NCBI GenBank assembly: GCA_963701675.1
Contig: OY969623.1
Span: forward strand, 6,634,001 to 6,698,000
Length of the DNA: 64,000 nucleotides
Source: G963701675 sp963701675
GTDB lineage: Bacteria; Planctomycetota; Planctomycetia; Gemmatales; Gemmataceae
Reading direction: 5' to 3'
The position numbers and the translations under genes were made by a program. Below the pieces are notes generated by a model. The model was not told the origin of the DNA. It saw only the letters and a program-made list of their open reading frames with translations, and made no database searches. Positions 37,513-47,187 of this stretch are shown one piece after another; within the stretch, counting starts at the first letter, position 1; the number at the start of each line of letters is the position of its first letter.

Positions 37513-40191
37513 ATGTTGCGCCGGACCAATCGCCGCTCGTCGGTAACGCCGCAGGTAGAGACCTTGGAGCATCGGTTGCCACCGGGGGATGCGCTTCTTG
37601 GAATGCTATTTCTGGGGGGAGAAGAGAATTTGGAATTCCAGAATTCAGAATTCAGAATTCAGAATTCAGAATCGGGGTGTGATTCAATCTCGATTCTTCG
37701 TCCTTCGTCCCTCGAGTCCTTGTCGCCTGATTCAGAGTTCGGGGTTCAGCGTTCGTCGTTTGCTTGCGTAACCGCGGACGACGGTGATGCCGAGTCCGTG
37801 GCCAACTGTACGCAGTCCGTGGCCACCTGGCCAGGAAGTGGCGCCGCCGTAAGTCGTTATGCACCAATCCTTCGACGCTATTCACAGGAGTCCGTGGCCA
37901 CGTGGCCAGTGGTGTCCACCCCGGCGTCTGATAGCGCCATTCCAGGTCATGTGCCCGGTCAAGCCTCGTTCCCGAACTCCAGTTCGGGAACGCCGGTCCG
38001 CGAAACTCCGTTTCGCCGGCCGGCGGGGTTCGAAACAGAGTTTCCAGGACCTGCGTTCCCGAACCGGAGTTCGGGAACGAGGGATGTGGACGTTGGCGAG
38101 AGGTATGAGTCCCTGCCGTTGTACTTCGAGCAAAACGTCGGCCAAACGCATGCGCGAGTGGATTTCATCGCGCGTACCGGCGACTACACCGCATTCATCA
38201 CGCCGACGGCGGCGGTATTTGCTGTGCAGAATTCAGAATCCAGAATTCAGAATTCAGAATCCGAGTCAGAGCCACGACCGTTAGGGAGTGGTTTGCGGGA
38301 CGAACCGCTTGCTGACGCGCACGGCTCGGACAACACCGCTTCGTTTGGCGTCGCCATCCACATGGAGATCGCCGGCGGGAATTCAGACGCCCAAGCCTCG
38401 GGCGTAAGCCCGCTGAGCGGCAAAGTCAACTACATGCGCGGCAACGCCCAATGGCGCACCAACGTTTCGACATTCGGCGCCGTGCAATATGACGACGTTT
38501 ACCCCGGCATCGACCTCGTCTATTACGGCAAGGATCAGCAACTCGAATATGACTTCATCGTTTCCCCCGGCGCCGATCCAAATGCGATTGCATTGAACTT
38601 TGCCGGGGCCGACGGGGCGGAGATTAATCCGCACGGCGATTTGGTGCTGCACACGGCGGCCGGCGATCTCGTGCAGCAGAAGCCGTATCTCTACCAGGAA
38701 GTCAACGGCACTCGCCAGGAAGTCGCCGGCAACTTTGTACTCAGTACTCAGTACTCGTCACTCGTCACATTCGATATCGGCGCCTATGACCTGACCCGAC
38801 CGCTGGTGATCGATCCGCTGGTGATGGGCTACTCGACGTTCTTAGGAGGCAGTGGCGACGTCGATTACGGCGGGGAAATCGCCGTCGACAGCGCTGGCAG
38901 CGCGTATCAAGTCGGGTCTACGTTCGCGCCGAACTTTCCCGCTACGCCAGGTGCATTCGACACCACGCACAACGGCAGCTTCGACGCGTACATTGCGAAG
39001 TTGAACCCGGCAGGCAGCGCCCTCGAGTACGCCACGTTTCTTGGCGGTTCAGGTTCTGACTCGGGCGTCGCTCTCACCCTCGACGACGGCGGCAACGTCT
39101 ACTTGGCGGGGTATAGCGGTTCGATGGACTTTCCCACGACCCTTGGCGCCTTCGACACCAGCTACAACGGCGGCTTCGGCGACGTCTTCGTTGCCAAGCT
39201 AAGCGCGGACGGCGGCAACTTGGACTATGCCACTTTCCTCGGCGGTTTCAGTCAAGACTATGTTTCCGGGATCGAAGTCGACGAAAATGGCCACGCCTAC
39301 GTGGCCGGCGATACCCTCTCGTCCGACTTCCCAACCACGCCGGGCGCCCTCGACACGACGTTGAGCGGCGCCGTCGACGGCTTCGTGGTCAAGCTCAACG
39401 CCGGCGGCGGCTCTCTCGGGTACGCGACATTTTTGGGCGGTTCGGACCACGAAACCGCCACGGCGATGGCGATGGACCGCGCGGGCAACGTGTATGTGAC
39501 CGGCCAGACCCTTTCCAATGACTTCCCGGCCACAGCAGGCGCGTTCGACACAACACATAGCGCCGGGTCCGCTGGCTTTGTGGCCAAGCTAAATCCGAAC
39601 GGCAGCAGTCTCGTCTACGCGACGTTCCTGGGCCAGGCCGGAGATGATTTTGGCCTCGGGATCGCCATAGACGGCAGCGGCAATGCCTTTGTTATTGGCG
39701 GGACCGGCGGCGCCTTCCCGATTACCTCAGGGGCCTTTGACACCACGTACAACGGCGGCACCTACGACGCCTTCGTCACGAAGTTAAATGCCTCAGGCAG
39801 TGGACTCATCTACTCCACCTACCTGGGCGGGTCAACAACGGACAGCGTGACGGGGATCGCCATCGACAGGAACGGCAACGCATTCGTCATCGGCACAACT
39901 AACTCGACAAACTTCCCGACCACGTCAGGCGCATTCGACACCACTCACAATGGAGGCGCTAACGACGGCTTTGTCACCAAACTCAACCCTAACGGGACCG
40001 CCCTTGGCTACTCCACGTTCCTCGGAGGGATGGGGTGGGACACCCCGAATGGGATCGCCGTAGACACCACGGGCAGCGTCTACGTGAGTGGCTTTACCGA
40101 TTCGTCGAATTTCCCAACCACGCCCGGCGCCTTCAAACGCCGCAATCGCGGCACCAATGACGCCTTCGTGACCAAGTTGGCGGAGGTATAA
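37513..40191 (+). CDS. SBBP beta-propeller repeat exported protein with repeat-filled N-terminal region (892 aa)
   Basis: ATG 37513 with GGGAGG about 10 nt upstream; then VETLEHRLPPGD, the LEPR-XLL-type signature. Residues of about 35-275 are low-complexity and encoded by many DNA repeats (heptamer arrays, palindromes). Next comes a conserved segment of the kind that usually precedes SBBP repeats (YFEQNVGQTHARVDFIAR, then WRTNVSTFGAVQYDDVYPGIDLVYYG, ending near residue 435). The remaining ~450 residues are SBBP propeller repeats (YATFLGGSG ... GNVYVTGQT ... DFPTTPGAFDTT) about every 50 residues. Probably a surface protein; substrate unknown. The strongly repetitive N-terminal stretch is unlikely to fold. 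Confidence 0.86.
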   Translation: MLRRTNRRSSVTPQVETLEHRLPPGDALLGMLFLGGEENLEFQNSEFRIQNSESGCDSISILRPSSLESLSPDSEFGVQRSSFACVTADDGDAESVANCTQSVATWPGSGAAVSRYAPILRRYSQESVATWPVVSTPASDSAIPGHVPGQASFPNSSSGTPVRETPFRRPAGFETEFPGPAFPNRSSGTRDVDVGERYESLPLYFEQNVGQTHARVDFIARTGDYTAFITPTAAVFAVQNSESRIQNSESESEPRPLGSGLRDEPLADAHGSDNTASFGVAIHMEIAGGNSDAQASGVSPLSGKVNYMRGNAQWRTNVSTFGAVQYDDVYPGIDLVYYGKDQQLEYDFIVSPGADPNAIALNFAGADGAEINPHGDLVLHTAAGDLVQQKPYLYQEVNGTRQEVAGNFVLSTQYSSLVTFDIGAYDLTRPLVIDPLVMGYSTFLGGSGDVDYGGEIAVDSAGSAYQVGSTFAPNFPATPGAFDTTHNGSFDAYIAKLNPAGSALEYATFLGGSGSDSGVALTLDDGGNVYLAGYSGSMDFPTTLGAFDTSYNGGFGDVFVAKLSADGGNLDYATFLGGFSQDYVSGIEVDENGHAYVAGDTLSSDFPTTPGALDTTLSGAVDGFVVKLNAGGGSLGYATFLGGSDHETATAMAMDRAGNVYVTGQTLSNDFPATAGAFDTTHSAGSAGFVAKLNPNGSSLVYATFLGQAGDDFGLGIAIDGSGNAFVIGGTGGAFPITSGAFDTTYNGGTYDAFVTKLNASGSGLIYSTYLGGSTTDSVTGIAIDRNGNAFVIGTTNSTNFPTTSGAFDTTHNGGANDGFVTKLNPNGTALGYSTFLGGMGWDTPNGIAVDTTGSVYVSGFTDSSNFPTTPGAFKRRNRGTNDAFVTKLAEV
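37640..37758. repeat. Three successive heptamer arrays in the SBBP gene
   Basis: Five AGAATTC units (37640-37674), then three TCCTTCG-type units (37694-37714), then four TTCAGCG-type units (TTCAGAG, TTCGGGG, TTCAGCG, TTCGTCG at 37731-37758). All three have a strict 7-bp step but different units. In frame they encode QNSEFRIQNSE, ILRPSS and SEFGVQRSSF. Confidence 0.85.
37967..38079. repeat. Pair of 26-bp palindromes in the SBBP gene
   Basis: CGTTCCCGAACT-CC-AGTTCGGGAACG (37967-37992) and CGTTCCCGAAC-CGGA-GTTCGGGAACG (38054-38079) are near-perfect palindromes with the same arms, 61 bp apart. Both are read in frame, giving FPNSSSGT and FPNRSSGT. Just upstream, GTCCGTGGCCA occurs three times between about 37794 and 37905. 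Confidence 0.8.
38228..38262. repeat. Heptamer array (AGAATTC) in the SBBP gene, second copy
   Basis: Five contiguous units AGAATTC, AGAATCC, AGAATTC, AGAATTC, AGAATCC. Same unit as 37640-37674, in the same reading orientation, encoding QNSESRIQNSESES. No inverted partner is visible nearby. Confidence 0.85.
38737..38764. repeat. Heptamer array (GTACTCA) in the SBBP gene
   Basis: Four units GTACTCA, GTACTCA, GTACTCG, TCACTCG. They encode VLSTQYSSLV inside the conserved pre-propeller domain, at a point where a surface loop is likely. Confidence 0.75.
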
Positions 40192-40266
40192 GCGTTCGTG
40201 AATCTATCAGAAAACCGCAGCCCGGATCGTCCGGGGTACGCGCACACCAAAAAGGAGAATCGATCC

Positions 40267-43200
40267 ATGTTTCGTTCATCGCGTCGCAAGTCTGTCACAA
40301 ATCCAATCAAACGCCGGCCGAGTTTCGCGCCGCGAATCGAGGCGCTGGAGCGCCGGGTCGTGCCGGTCGTCAATGCGCCGGCAAGTTTCCCGGCGACCAT
40401 CAATCCCGGTGCGGGATATGACGGTGTAGTACAGGTTTTTGATGGACTCAACGGCGGCTGCTCAGGCACATTGCTTTGGACAGGCCGGCACGTTCTCACG
40501 GCCGCACATTGTGTCGACAACAATATTAACGGGAACAACGCACCCGGGCCTCTCACCGTCCAGTTCGATATGGTCGGGCGTACCATTCAGCTGAGTGTGC
40601 CGTCGGCAAATGTTACGATTCATGACGAGTGGGATGGGATAGCCAACACGGGAAGCGACATTGCCATCATGCGCCTTAGCGAGTTGGCGCCCTTCGCGGC
40701 CGAAAAGCGCTCCCTTTATCGGAACACGCAAGAAAAAGACCAGAACATGACCTTTATCGGTTACGGCGGTACGAACCGCACCAACCTAATGCAAAATGGA
40801 GACTGCCCCGGCCCTATCGGCACCATTTGCAGCGGGAACTCTGGCAGCACTACCGATCCGCCTCCGTATGTGCAACCACCCGTAAATCCCGTTATCAAGC
40901 GGCAGGGCTTCAACAAAGTCGATTCTGTTCTCACGCAGCCGGCCAACAGTGACAATCCATTTGATGACTATCTGAGATTCGACCTCGACAACCCGAGTGG
41001 ACCTAACGATTTTGGCATCGCCGGCGAAGCCATCTCTGCGCCCGGCGACTCCGGCGGCCCTTTGCTTATCTCTGGATTGATCGCCGGCGTGTCCTCCACC
41101 GGTAACCAGCCTACCTGCTACTCATGCACCGCTAGTTACACACGCGTATCGTCTTTCGCCGGTTGGATCGACGACACGGTCAAGAAAAGTTACAACCTCG
41201 TGCTCGACATGCGCAATCAGATGGTCGGCGACGACGGGACCGCGGATACCATCAGGTTCGTAACGGGGAACATCCCCATTTTAGGCGAGCGCTTGTACAT
41301 CAGCGTCAACGGAGTTGCCGTCTTCGACGATTTCCTCGGCGCCATCCGCAGCATAAGGATTCTAGGCTCGCACGATGTGGAAACGATCCAGCTCGACCCG
41401 AACAATACCCCCATTCGCGTTCCCGTGACCGTGAATGGTCGTGGCGGCGTGGACGAACTCCAGATAACACCAACGCGCGACAACTTGGACCTCATCCAAG
41501 CCAACGTCAAGTTTGACGGGGGCACGTTGCTGGGCGACGATTGGGTTACGCTGAACGACAGTAAGAATGCCGGCAGCGGTCGCAAGTACACCATCACGTC
41601 CACGACCGTGGAATTACCGGGCGGGAAGGCCACCGTCACTTACGAACGTTCGGCGCGCCTGTGGCTGGATCCCGGCACCGCGCCGGATGCCACGGTCAAT
41701 GTGTACAGCACGATGGCAGGAGGGGATACGAATATCTGGGCCGCTCCGAACATCGTTGTCGGCGGGCCTTCCATCTTTTGCAACAGTGGTTGCAGCAATA
41801 CCACCGAGGATGTTCGAGGCAACCTGATTATCTTCAATCCCTTCCAAAAGACGGCCCTCACGATTGACAATGCAGGCGACGGGACGCCGAACACCGTCGA
41901 CATCACCGACAGCGAGATCAGCGGCTTGACGGAAAACCCCATTTCCTACGGCTTCGCCCAGACTTCCTCTTTGACGATCAACGGAGGCTTCGGCGGAAAC
42001 ACTTTCTTGGTTCACAGCACCGGAACGAGCAACTTGCGGGGGCCACTCCGCCTGAATACGGGGACCGGCGTCGATCAAACCTACGTCTACAACAATCAGA
42101 CCGACGTTACCGTTAACGGGCAAAACAGCATCGATCCCACGGGACAGAACCTGAAGGACCAGGTCCACATCGGAGCAAACCAGAGTTTGGCAACGATTCA
42201 GGCGATGGTGACCGTTACCAATTTTGGAAACTGGTCCGCCGTTACGCTGGATGATTCCGCCGACGACACCGGCGACACGGTGAACGTGAGTAACTCCGGC
42301 CAGTACACCTACATCAAAGGCCTCGCCCCCGCCTGGATTCGGATGCGGCAAAGAGACCTGAGCGCCCTCACCATTTCCGGAGGCTTCGGCAACAACACCT
42401 TCATTATTAACGACACCCCGCTTAGCACCATCCCGGGCGGCATGACAACCAACATCCTCGCCGGCATCGGCGACGATACGGTCAATGTGTTCAAGACGAC
42501 TGGCCCCTTGAAAGTGGACGCCCAGACCGGTGCGAACACGCTTTACGTCGGCTCGTACTCGATCGGGCTGAACAACATCAACGGCGTCGTCAGTCTCAGC
42601 GGTCCAGGAGGAGTCAATACGCTTCTTGTTTACGATTCCGTATCGACCACGACCCACGATTACATAGTGGACAAAAACGTTGTCCAACGCACGGATAAAG
42701 CGGCGATCAACTATCAGGACCTCTCCGCCCTCACCTTGACCGCGGGCTCCGAGTATGACCAATTCATCGTGCAAGACACGGGCCCCACGACGACCATTTT
42801 CACGAACGGCGTCTTCACAGGAACTAGTGACTACATTTCGGTCGCCAAAACGACGGGCGAGCTCAAACTTTATGCCGCTGGGCAAAGTTGGATCGACGTG
42901 GGAAACAACCTAAGCTCGCTCGACAACATTCAGGGTAAGATCTCCGTCCTGCCGTCGGCCAATAACCAGATGACGCTGAGCATGCACGACAATGCGACAA
43001 CCGCGCCACGTTATTTCGCGGTTTCCGGGACAGCCTCAGGCCAAACGTACAAACGCGCTGTTGCAAACGGCGGACAATGGCAGACACTGGTGCACGTAAT
43101 CTCCGTTCCCGTCGGTGATTTCGAGTACTACGGCGGCAGCGGCGGGACGACCGTTTTCGTGGAGAGTACGGCGACCAACACCGATTCAGTATTCAATGGC

Positions 43201-44994
43201 CAAGCCGGCGCGTGGGATACATTCGCCATTGGCTTTGGCGCGGACATGGGCAACGTCCAGGGCGCGGTGAGTTGTTTTGGCCAGGCGGCCGACCACGATT
43301 TCGCTTACTACTACGAGTATCACAATCCCAACCCGCAGGACTATTATGTGCGCACCCTCTTTGGAACCACGATCGTGGGCCGTCCGGGAATTGCCGAAGT
43401 GCAGTACGGCGGCTTGGAGCAGATCAGTTTCTATACGCCACTGGTTGGTGGTAGTACAGTCGATGTGCGCGGTGTGTTCGCGCCGACCATCCTAAACCTA
43501 GCGGCGGGCGAGGGAGATATTGTTACGGTTGGGGCCAATGCGAATCCTGACCTTCCTGGCAGTCTGGCGGACATCCAAGGGCCGGTGTTGATCGGCGGCT
43601 ACGGGCAGCCGGACGGCACTCGCGCGGATCTAACATTGCTCATCGACAACTCGGGCAATGCCGACCTGACGCCGCTGCGAGCCGAGCTGTTCACGTCGCC
43701 CGCCACACATGTCGTCGGCCTAGCCCCCGCCAACCTGGGCTGGGATATCGGACGTAATTCCTCCGTATCGATCCTCGGCGGCGCTGCCAATGAGACGTTT
43801 GCCTTGCGAAACACCGATTTCGTCGCGCCCATCTTCATCGACGGTGGCGGCGGGGTCAATGAGCTGGATTACGGGTCGTATAACCCCGCGATGCCGGGTT
43901 TGGTGAGCTGGTGGAAAGGCGAGGGCAGCGCTCAAGACTCCGTCGGCAGCCGGCATGGCACGCCAGCGGGCGACACTACCTTCGTGCCCGGTAAAGTCGG
44001 ACAAGCGTTCAGCTTCGACGGCGATGGCGACTACGTACATGTGCAAAACGCGGCGACGCTGGAGCCGACGACCGTGTCCGTGGAAGCGTGGGTCAACTCG
44101 ACCACTCTCACGGAATTCGGCGAATACAACTATATCTTGGCGAAGGGCGCCAAGGGGTTCAGTGGCGCCTCCTACGCGCTTGTCACCAGCATCAATTCGG
44201 GACTCTGGTTCTACATTGGTAACGGCAGCGCCTTCGGGTACTCGCCGGACGCCGGCACTGGTGTCTGGGACGGCAACTGGCATCACGTCGTCGGCACCTA
44301 TGACGGCACACACGTTCGGCTCTATGTCGATGGCGCGGAAGTAGGCAACGGCAACGAGGCGGTCAATTTCCTTGGCTACGGACTGCCGGACTCGAACGAC
44401 CTGTACATCGGCACCTATAACGGCATTGCGGGGTACTCATTTGACGGCCTCATCGACGAGCCGGCTGTCTTCAACAAGGCCCTAAGCACCGAAGAAATCC
44501 AGAAAATGTTCGAGGCGGGATCGGACGGCAAGTCGGTCCTCGCAAAGGGCGTAACCGTCAACCTTCGCAACAGCACCGCCACCGGACTGGCGGGCGGAAT
44601 CAACAAGATTCAGAACGTCATCGGTAGCTCTAGCCACGACATTCTCGTTGGCAACGGCGGCAACGTCCTCACCGGCGGCGACGGGCGAGACCTTTTGATT
44701 GCCGGACTCACGGCCAGCCAACTTCTCGGCGGCGACGATGAAGACATCCTCATCGGCGGCACAACGTTGCACGACACCAACGCGGCCAACCTCAAGGCCA
44801 TCCAGGACATCTGGACAAGCGGCGCCAGCTACAACGACCGCGTGAACAGTCTTCGCGGTGAACTGCTCGCCACGGGCAATGTGTTCTCCAACGGCGTGCA
44901 AGACACACTCTTCGGCCAGGGCGGCACCGACTTCTTCTTCGCCGGTCAAGAGCAGATGGACGCCGTCGAAGGCGAAGAACTGGTGGGGATCTAG
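40267..44994 (+). CDS. Exported trypsin-like serine protease with LamG domain and long repeat region (1575 aa)
   Basis: ATG 40267 has AAGGAGAA about 9 nt upstream; then FRSSRRKS and IEALERRVVPVV. Residues of about 45-300 form a chymotrypsin-fold protease with the full triad: H81 in LTAAHC, D131 in GSDIAIMRL, S262 in GDSGGPL; cysteine pairs are present. A long middle part (about 320-1210) is a repetitive beta-rich region of unclear family. Around 1215-1415 is a LamG/concanavalin-like domain (LVSWWKGEGSAQDSVG, then GNWHHVVGTYDG). The end has RTX-like glycine-rich turns (GGDGRDLLIAG, GGDDEDILIGG). It probably binds and cleaves extracellular polymers; the target is unknown. Confidence 0.85.
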   Translation: MFRSSRRKSVTNPIKRRPSFAPRIEALERRVVPVVNAPASFPATINPGAGYDGVVQVFDGLNGGCSGTLLWTGRHVLTAAHCVDNNINGNNAPGPLTVQFDMVGRTIQLSVPSANVTIHDEWDGIANTGSDIAIMRLSELAPFAAEKRSLYRNTQEKDQNMTFIGYGGTNRTNLMQNGDCPGPIGTICSGNSGSTTDPPPYVQPPVNPVIKRQGFNKVDSVLTQPANSDNPFDDYLRFDLDNPSGPNDFGIAGEAISAPGDSGGPLLISGLIAGVSSTGNQPTCYSCTASYTRVSSFAGWIDDTVKKSYNLVLDMRNQMVGDDGTADTIRFVTGNIPILGERLYISVNGVAVFDDFLGAIRSIRILGSHDVETIQLDPNNTPIRVPVTVNGRGGVDELQITPTRDNLDLIQANVKFDGGTLLGDDWVTLNDSKNAGSGRKYTITSTTVELPGGKATVTYERSARLWLDPGTAPDATVNVYSTMAGGDTNIWAAPNIVVGGPSIFCNSGCSNTTEDVRGNLIIFNPFQKTALTIDNAGDGTPNTVDITDSEISGLTENPISYGFAQTSSLTINGGFGGNTFLVHSTGTSNLRGPLRLNTGTGVDQTYVYNNQTDVTVNGQNSIDPTGQNLKDQVHIGANQSLATIQAMVTVTNFGNWSAVTLDDSADDTGDTVNVSNSGQYTYIKGLAPAWIRMRQRDLSALTISGGFGNNTFIINDTPLSTIPGGMTTNILAGIGDDTVNVFKTTGPLKVDAQTGANTLYVGSYSIGLNNINGVVSLSGPGGVNTLLVYDSVSTTTHDYIVDKNVVQRTDKAAINYQDLSALTLTAGSEYDQFIVQDTGPTTTIFTNGVFTGTSDYISVAKTTGELKLYAAGQSWIDVGNNLSSLDNIQGKISVLPSANNQMTLSMHDNATTAPRYFAVSGTASGQTYKRAVANGGQWQTLVHVISVPVGDFEYYGGSGGTTVFVESTATNTDSVFNGQAGAWDTFAIGFGADMGNVQGAVSCFGQAADHDFAYYYEYHNPNPQDYYVRTLFGTTIVGRPGIAEVQYGGLEQISFYTPLVGGSTVDVRGVFAPTILNLAAGEGDIVTVGANANPDLPGSLADIQGPVLIGGYGQPDGTRADLTLLIDNSGNADLTPLRAELFTSPATHVVGLAPANLGWDIGRNSSVSILGGAANETFALRNTDFVAPIFIDGGGGVNELDYGSYNPAMPGLVSWWKGEGSAQDSVGSRHGTPAGDTTFVPGKVGQAFSFDGDGDYVHVQNAATLEPTTVSVEAWVNSTTLTEFGEYNYILAKGAKGFSGASYALVTSINSGLWFYIGNGSAFGYSPDAGTGVWDGNWHHVVGTYDGTHVRLYVDGAEVGNGNEAVNFLGYGLPDSNDLYIGTYNGIAGYSFDGLIDEPAVFNKALSTEEIQKMFEAGSDGKSVLAKGVTVNLRNSTATGLAGGINKIQNVIGSSSHDILVGNGGNVLTGGDGRDLLIAGLTASQLLGGDDEDILIGGTTLHDTNAANLKAIQDIWTSGASYNDRVNSLRGELLATGNVFSNGVQDTLFGQGGTDFFFAGQEQMDAVEGEELVGI

Positions 44995-44999
44995 TCGCA

Positions 45000-45067
45000 C
45001 TTCTCTGCGTTCTCTGCGATCTCGGCGGTAAGTCCAAACCGCAGAGAGCGCCGAGGGCGCAGAGATC
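45000..45067. repeat. Inverted repeat with 9-bp units (CTCTGCGnn), copy 1
   Basis: The arm TTCTCTGCGTTCTCTGCGAT plus CTCGGCGG is mirrored by CCGCAGAGAGCGCCGAGGGC plus GCAGAGA. Units repeat with a 9-bp step. It fills most of the gap between the protease gene and the next exported-protein gene and could form a long hairpin. A related copy is at 46951-47015. Confidence 0.78.
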
Positions 45068-45115
45068 ATCTGGCCAATCATTAACGCGATCAAATCAACC
45101 AAGGAGAAGCAAACC

Positions 45116-46903
45116 ATGTTTCGTTCATCACATCGTTACGTCGCCAAGAATTCCGTCCCCTGCAAGCCGCGATTCGCGCCGCGGCTGGAGGCCCTGGAAT
45201 CCCGCTACGCGCCCGCCTGTAGCTTCAACCCGAGCAACGGCATCCTGTACGGCGGCGCCGGCGACACGGTTCTGCTCAATTACGTCCCGTGGTCCGACGG
45301 CCAGGACATCTACTGCAACTTCCAATATGTGGGCACGAATTACTCCACCCTATACTTTTACACCGAACCCCAATCTACCTTTCTCGAGATTGACACCACG
45401 CTTTCTACGAGCGCGGGTAGCTATTACGTAGACTACTCCGGCGCGAGTTTTGGCAACACCATCTTCTTCATGAATTGGAAGCCGGCGGACGTCGCGTTCA
45501 TCCTCGGCAACGCCGCAAATACCGTGACCGTCGGATCGGGGAACCCAAATACGACCGTGGTTGGCTGGAGCCAGAGTCAACCGGCCAAAGTCTTCTATTC
45601 CGAGGATTCCGGAACTGAATACTTCAATATCACCCAAAATGAGATTCACCCCATCAGCTCCGCGGGCGATGTCGATTTCTACAACGTCAACGAAATCACT
45701 TTTTTCGGCGACCAATCCGACACCCACCTTACGGTCAAGAATACCGCCGGCTCCCTGGGCACCATGCCGTTCATCTACATCAACGACTTCGGCGGGCTTG
45801 ACACGCTGACGCTGGACGTCTCCGCCCAATCCGCCAATGAAAAGTACTTCTTTGACGAGGTGAGGATGTACATGCCCGATTACCTCAAGAATATCGTGTG
45901 GTACAACGGGATTGAGAAGATCACACTGAAAGCGGGGAGCGGGAACGATAATGTAACCATCGGCAACAACACGCTCGCCGGCCTTCCGGACTTGACCATC
46001 GATGGCGGAGGCGGCGTAAACCATCTCACCGCGGACAACTCCAGCGCGGGTGAATGGTACACCATTGACCACGGCATTCTCGGCACGGCGACCTCAGCCA
46101 CCGTCGCCAACTACTCGAACATCGCCCACCTTTATCTCGAAACGGCCGTAGGCAACGACACCGTATACATCGGCTGGGGTAGCGGCATGCTTGCAGGGCT
46201 TCCGATTGTGCATGTGCTGGATCCCAGCGCCGCGGATTCCGACGTCCTGTACTTATTCAACGGCAACAGCAGCGCGAATACGGTGTACGACGTCAATATT
46301 ACGGTGCCGGCCGCGGGCCAGGTCAGTGCCATGGGGGTGCACACTACCACTTTTTCGTTCCTGGAACTGATTGGCATCTACGCGGGTAACGGAAATAACA
46401 CGATTGACGTGGCGAAAGCCAACGGTCAGTTGAGCCCGATGGGTCTCGTCATCGGCGCGGGTGGCGGGACGGACACGCTCAACATCTACGACAAGTACAA
46501 TCCTAGCGCCGCGACGTACACGGTCGCCTCCTTGGATTCGGGAATGGGTTCGGTGGACGTGAACACGCCGTCGTTCGCGGCGGACTTTGTTTCTGTAGAC
46601 GAGGTGAACCTTTACCGCAGTCTCATACTCGGCTCGACCGTTAACACCAACGGCTACAACCCGGCCCACTACGTACTGAACGTCTTTCCGGCCAAGGATG
46701 ACACCGGCGGCGCACCGCCCGATGAAGACCCCATTAACCCACTCGTGCAGCCGCCGATGCCCGCGCCGCCTGGACCAAGCGGCGACGAGAAACCGCTCGT
46801 AAGACGAAAGTTAGCAACGATGCCGGTCGGCCGGCGCTCAGTCCCTTTGACGCCGGATGCGGATGAGTGGCTTGCCGAGACGCTCCAGATCCGGCGTTCC
46901 TAA
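45116..46903 (+). CDS. Exported repetitive beta-rich protein of unknown family (595 aa)
   Basis: ATG 45116 follows AAGGAGAA; the leader FRSSHRYVAKNS and LEALESRYAPAC resemble the upstream protease protein, of which it may be a partial paralogue: the middle has the same style of repeats (LKAGSGNDNVTIGNNTLAGL, then DGGGGVNHLTADNSSAGEWY). No protease or LamG motif is present. The C-terminus is proline-rich and charged (PPMPAPPGPSGDEKPLVRR). A terminator hairpin with a T-tract begins right at its stop codon. Likely exported; function unknown. Confidence 0.78.
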   Translation: MFRSSHRYVAKNSVPCKPRFAPRLEALESRYAPACSFNPSNGILYGGAGDTVLLNYVPWSDGQDIYCNFQYVGTNYSTLYFYTEPQSTFLEIDTTLSTSAGSYYVDYSGASFGNTIFFMNWKPADVAFILGNAANTVTVGSGNPNTTVVGWSQSQPAKVFYSEDSGTEYFNITQNEIHPISSAGDVDFYNVNEITFFGDQSDTHLTVKNTAGSLGTMPFIYINDFGGLDTLTLDVSAQSANEKYFFDEVRMYMPDYLKNIVWYNGIEKITLKAGSGNDNVTIGNNTLAGLPDLTIDGGGGVNHLTADNSSAGEWYTIDHGILGTATSATVANYSNIAHLYLETAVGNDTVYIGWGSGMLAGLPIVHVLDPSAADSDVLYLFNGNSSANTVYDVNITVPAAGQVSAMGVHTTTFSFLELIGIYAGNGNNTIDVAKANGQLSPMGLVIGAGGGTDTLNIYDKYNPSAATYTVASLDSGMGSVDVNTPSFAADFVSVDEVNLYRSLILGSTVNTNGYNPAHYVLNVFPAKDDTGGAPPDEDPINPLVQPPMPAPPGPSGDEKPLVRRKLATMPVGRRSVPLTPDADEWLAETLQIRRS

Positions 46904-46926
46904 CCTCGTCGGGTGAGGGTTTTTTT
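46904..46926 (+). terminator. Rho-independent terminator
   Basis: Directly after the TAA at 46901-46903, CCTC-GTCGGGT-GAGG is followed by a run of seven T. The stem is short but the T-tract is clear, and the position fits termination of the gene at 45116-46903. Confidence 0.65.
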
Positions 46927-46950
46927 GTTACCCTCAACTTGCTCGATTCA

Positions 46951-47015
46951 CTCTGCGGCCTCCGCGCTCTCCAGCGGTTCTCTCTTAGCCGCCGAGAGCT
47001 CGGGGGACGCAGAGA
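46951..47015. repeat. Inverted repeat with CTCTGCG units, copy 2
   Basis: The arm CTCTGCGGCCTCCGCGCTCT plus CCAGCGG pairs with CCGCCGAGAGCTCGGGGGAC plus GCAGAG. It belongs to the same family as 45000-45067. It lies in the 284-bp gap before the RHS gene; apart from this and the terminator I see only an AT-rich stretch around 47050-47075 that may hold the promoter. Confidence 0.75.
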
Positions 47016-47187
47016 AGTACACGCCAACGCCGCGGCCGAATCCCACCCCATAATTTTCTCATTTTTTGCTTGCTATTCGTTCGACCGCGGGTACTATCCG
47101 GGAATCTACTTACCTAGTGCTTTCACAGTCATGGAACAGCGGCGCATTCGCCGTTGCCCGTGATCTCCTTTGACAAGGAGTCCACTC

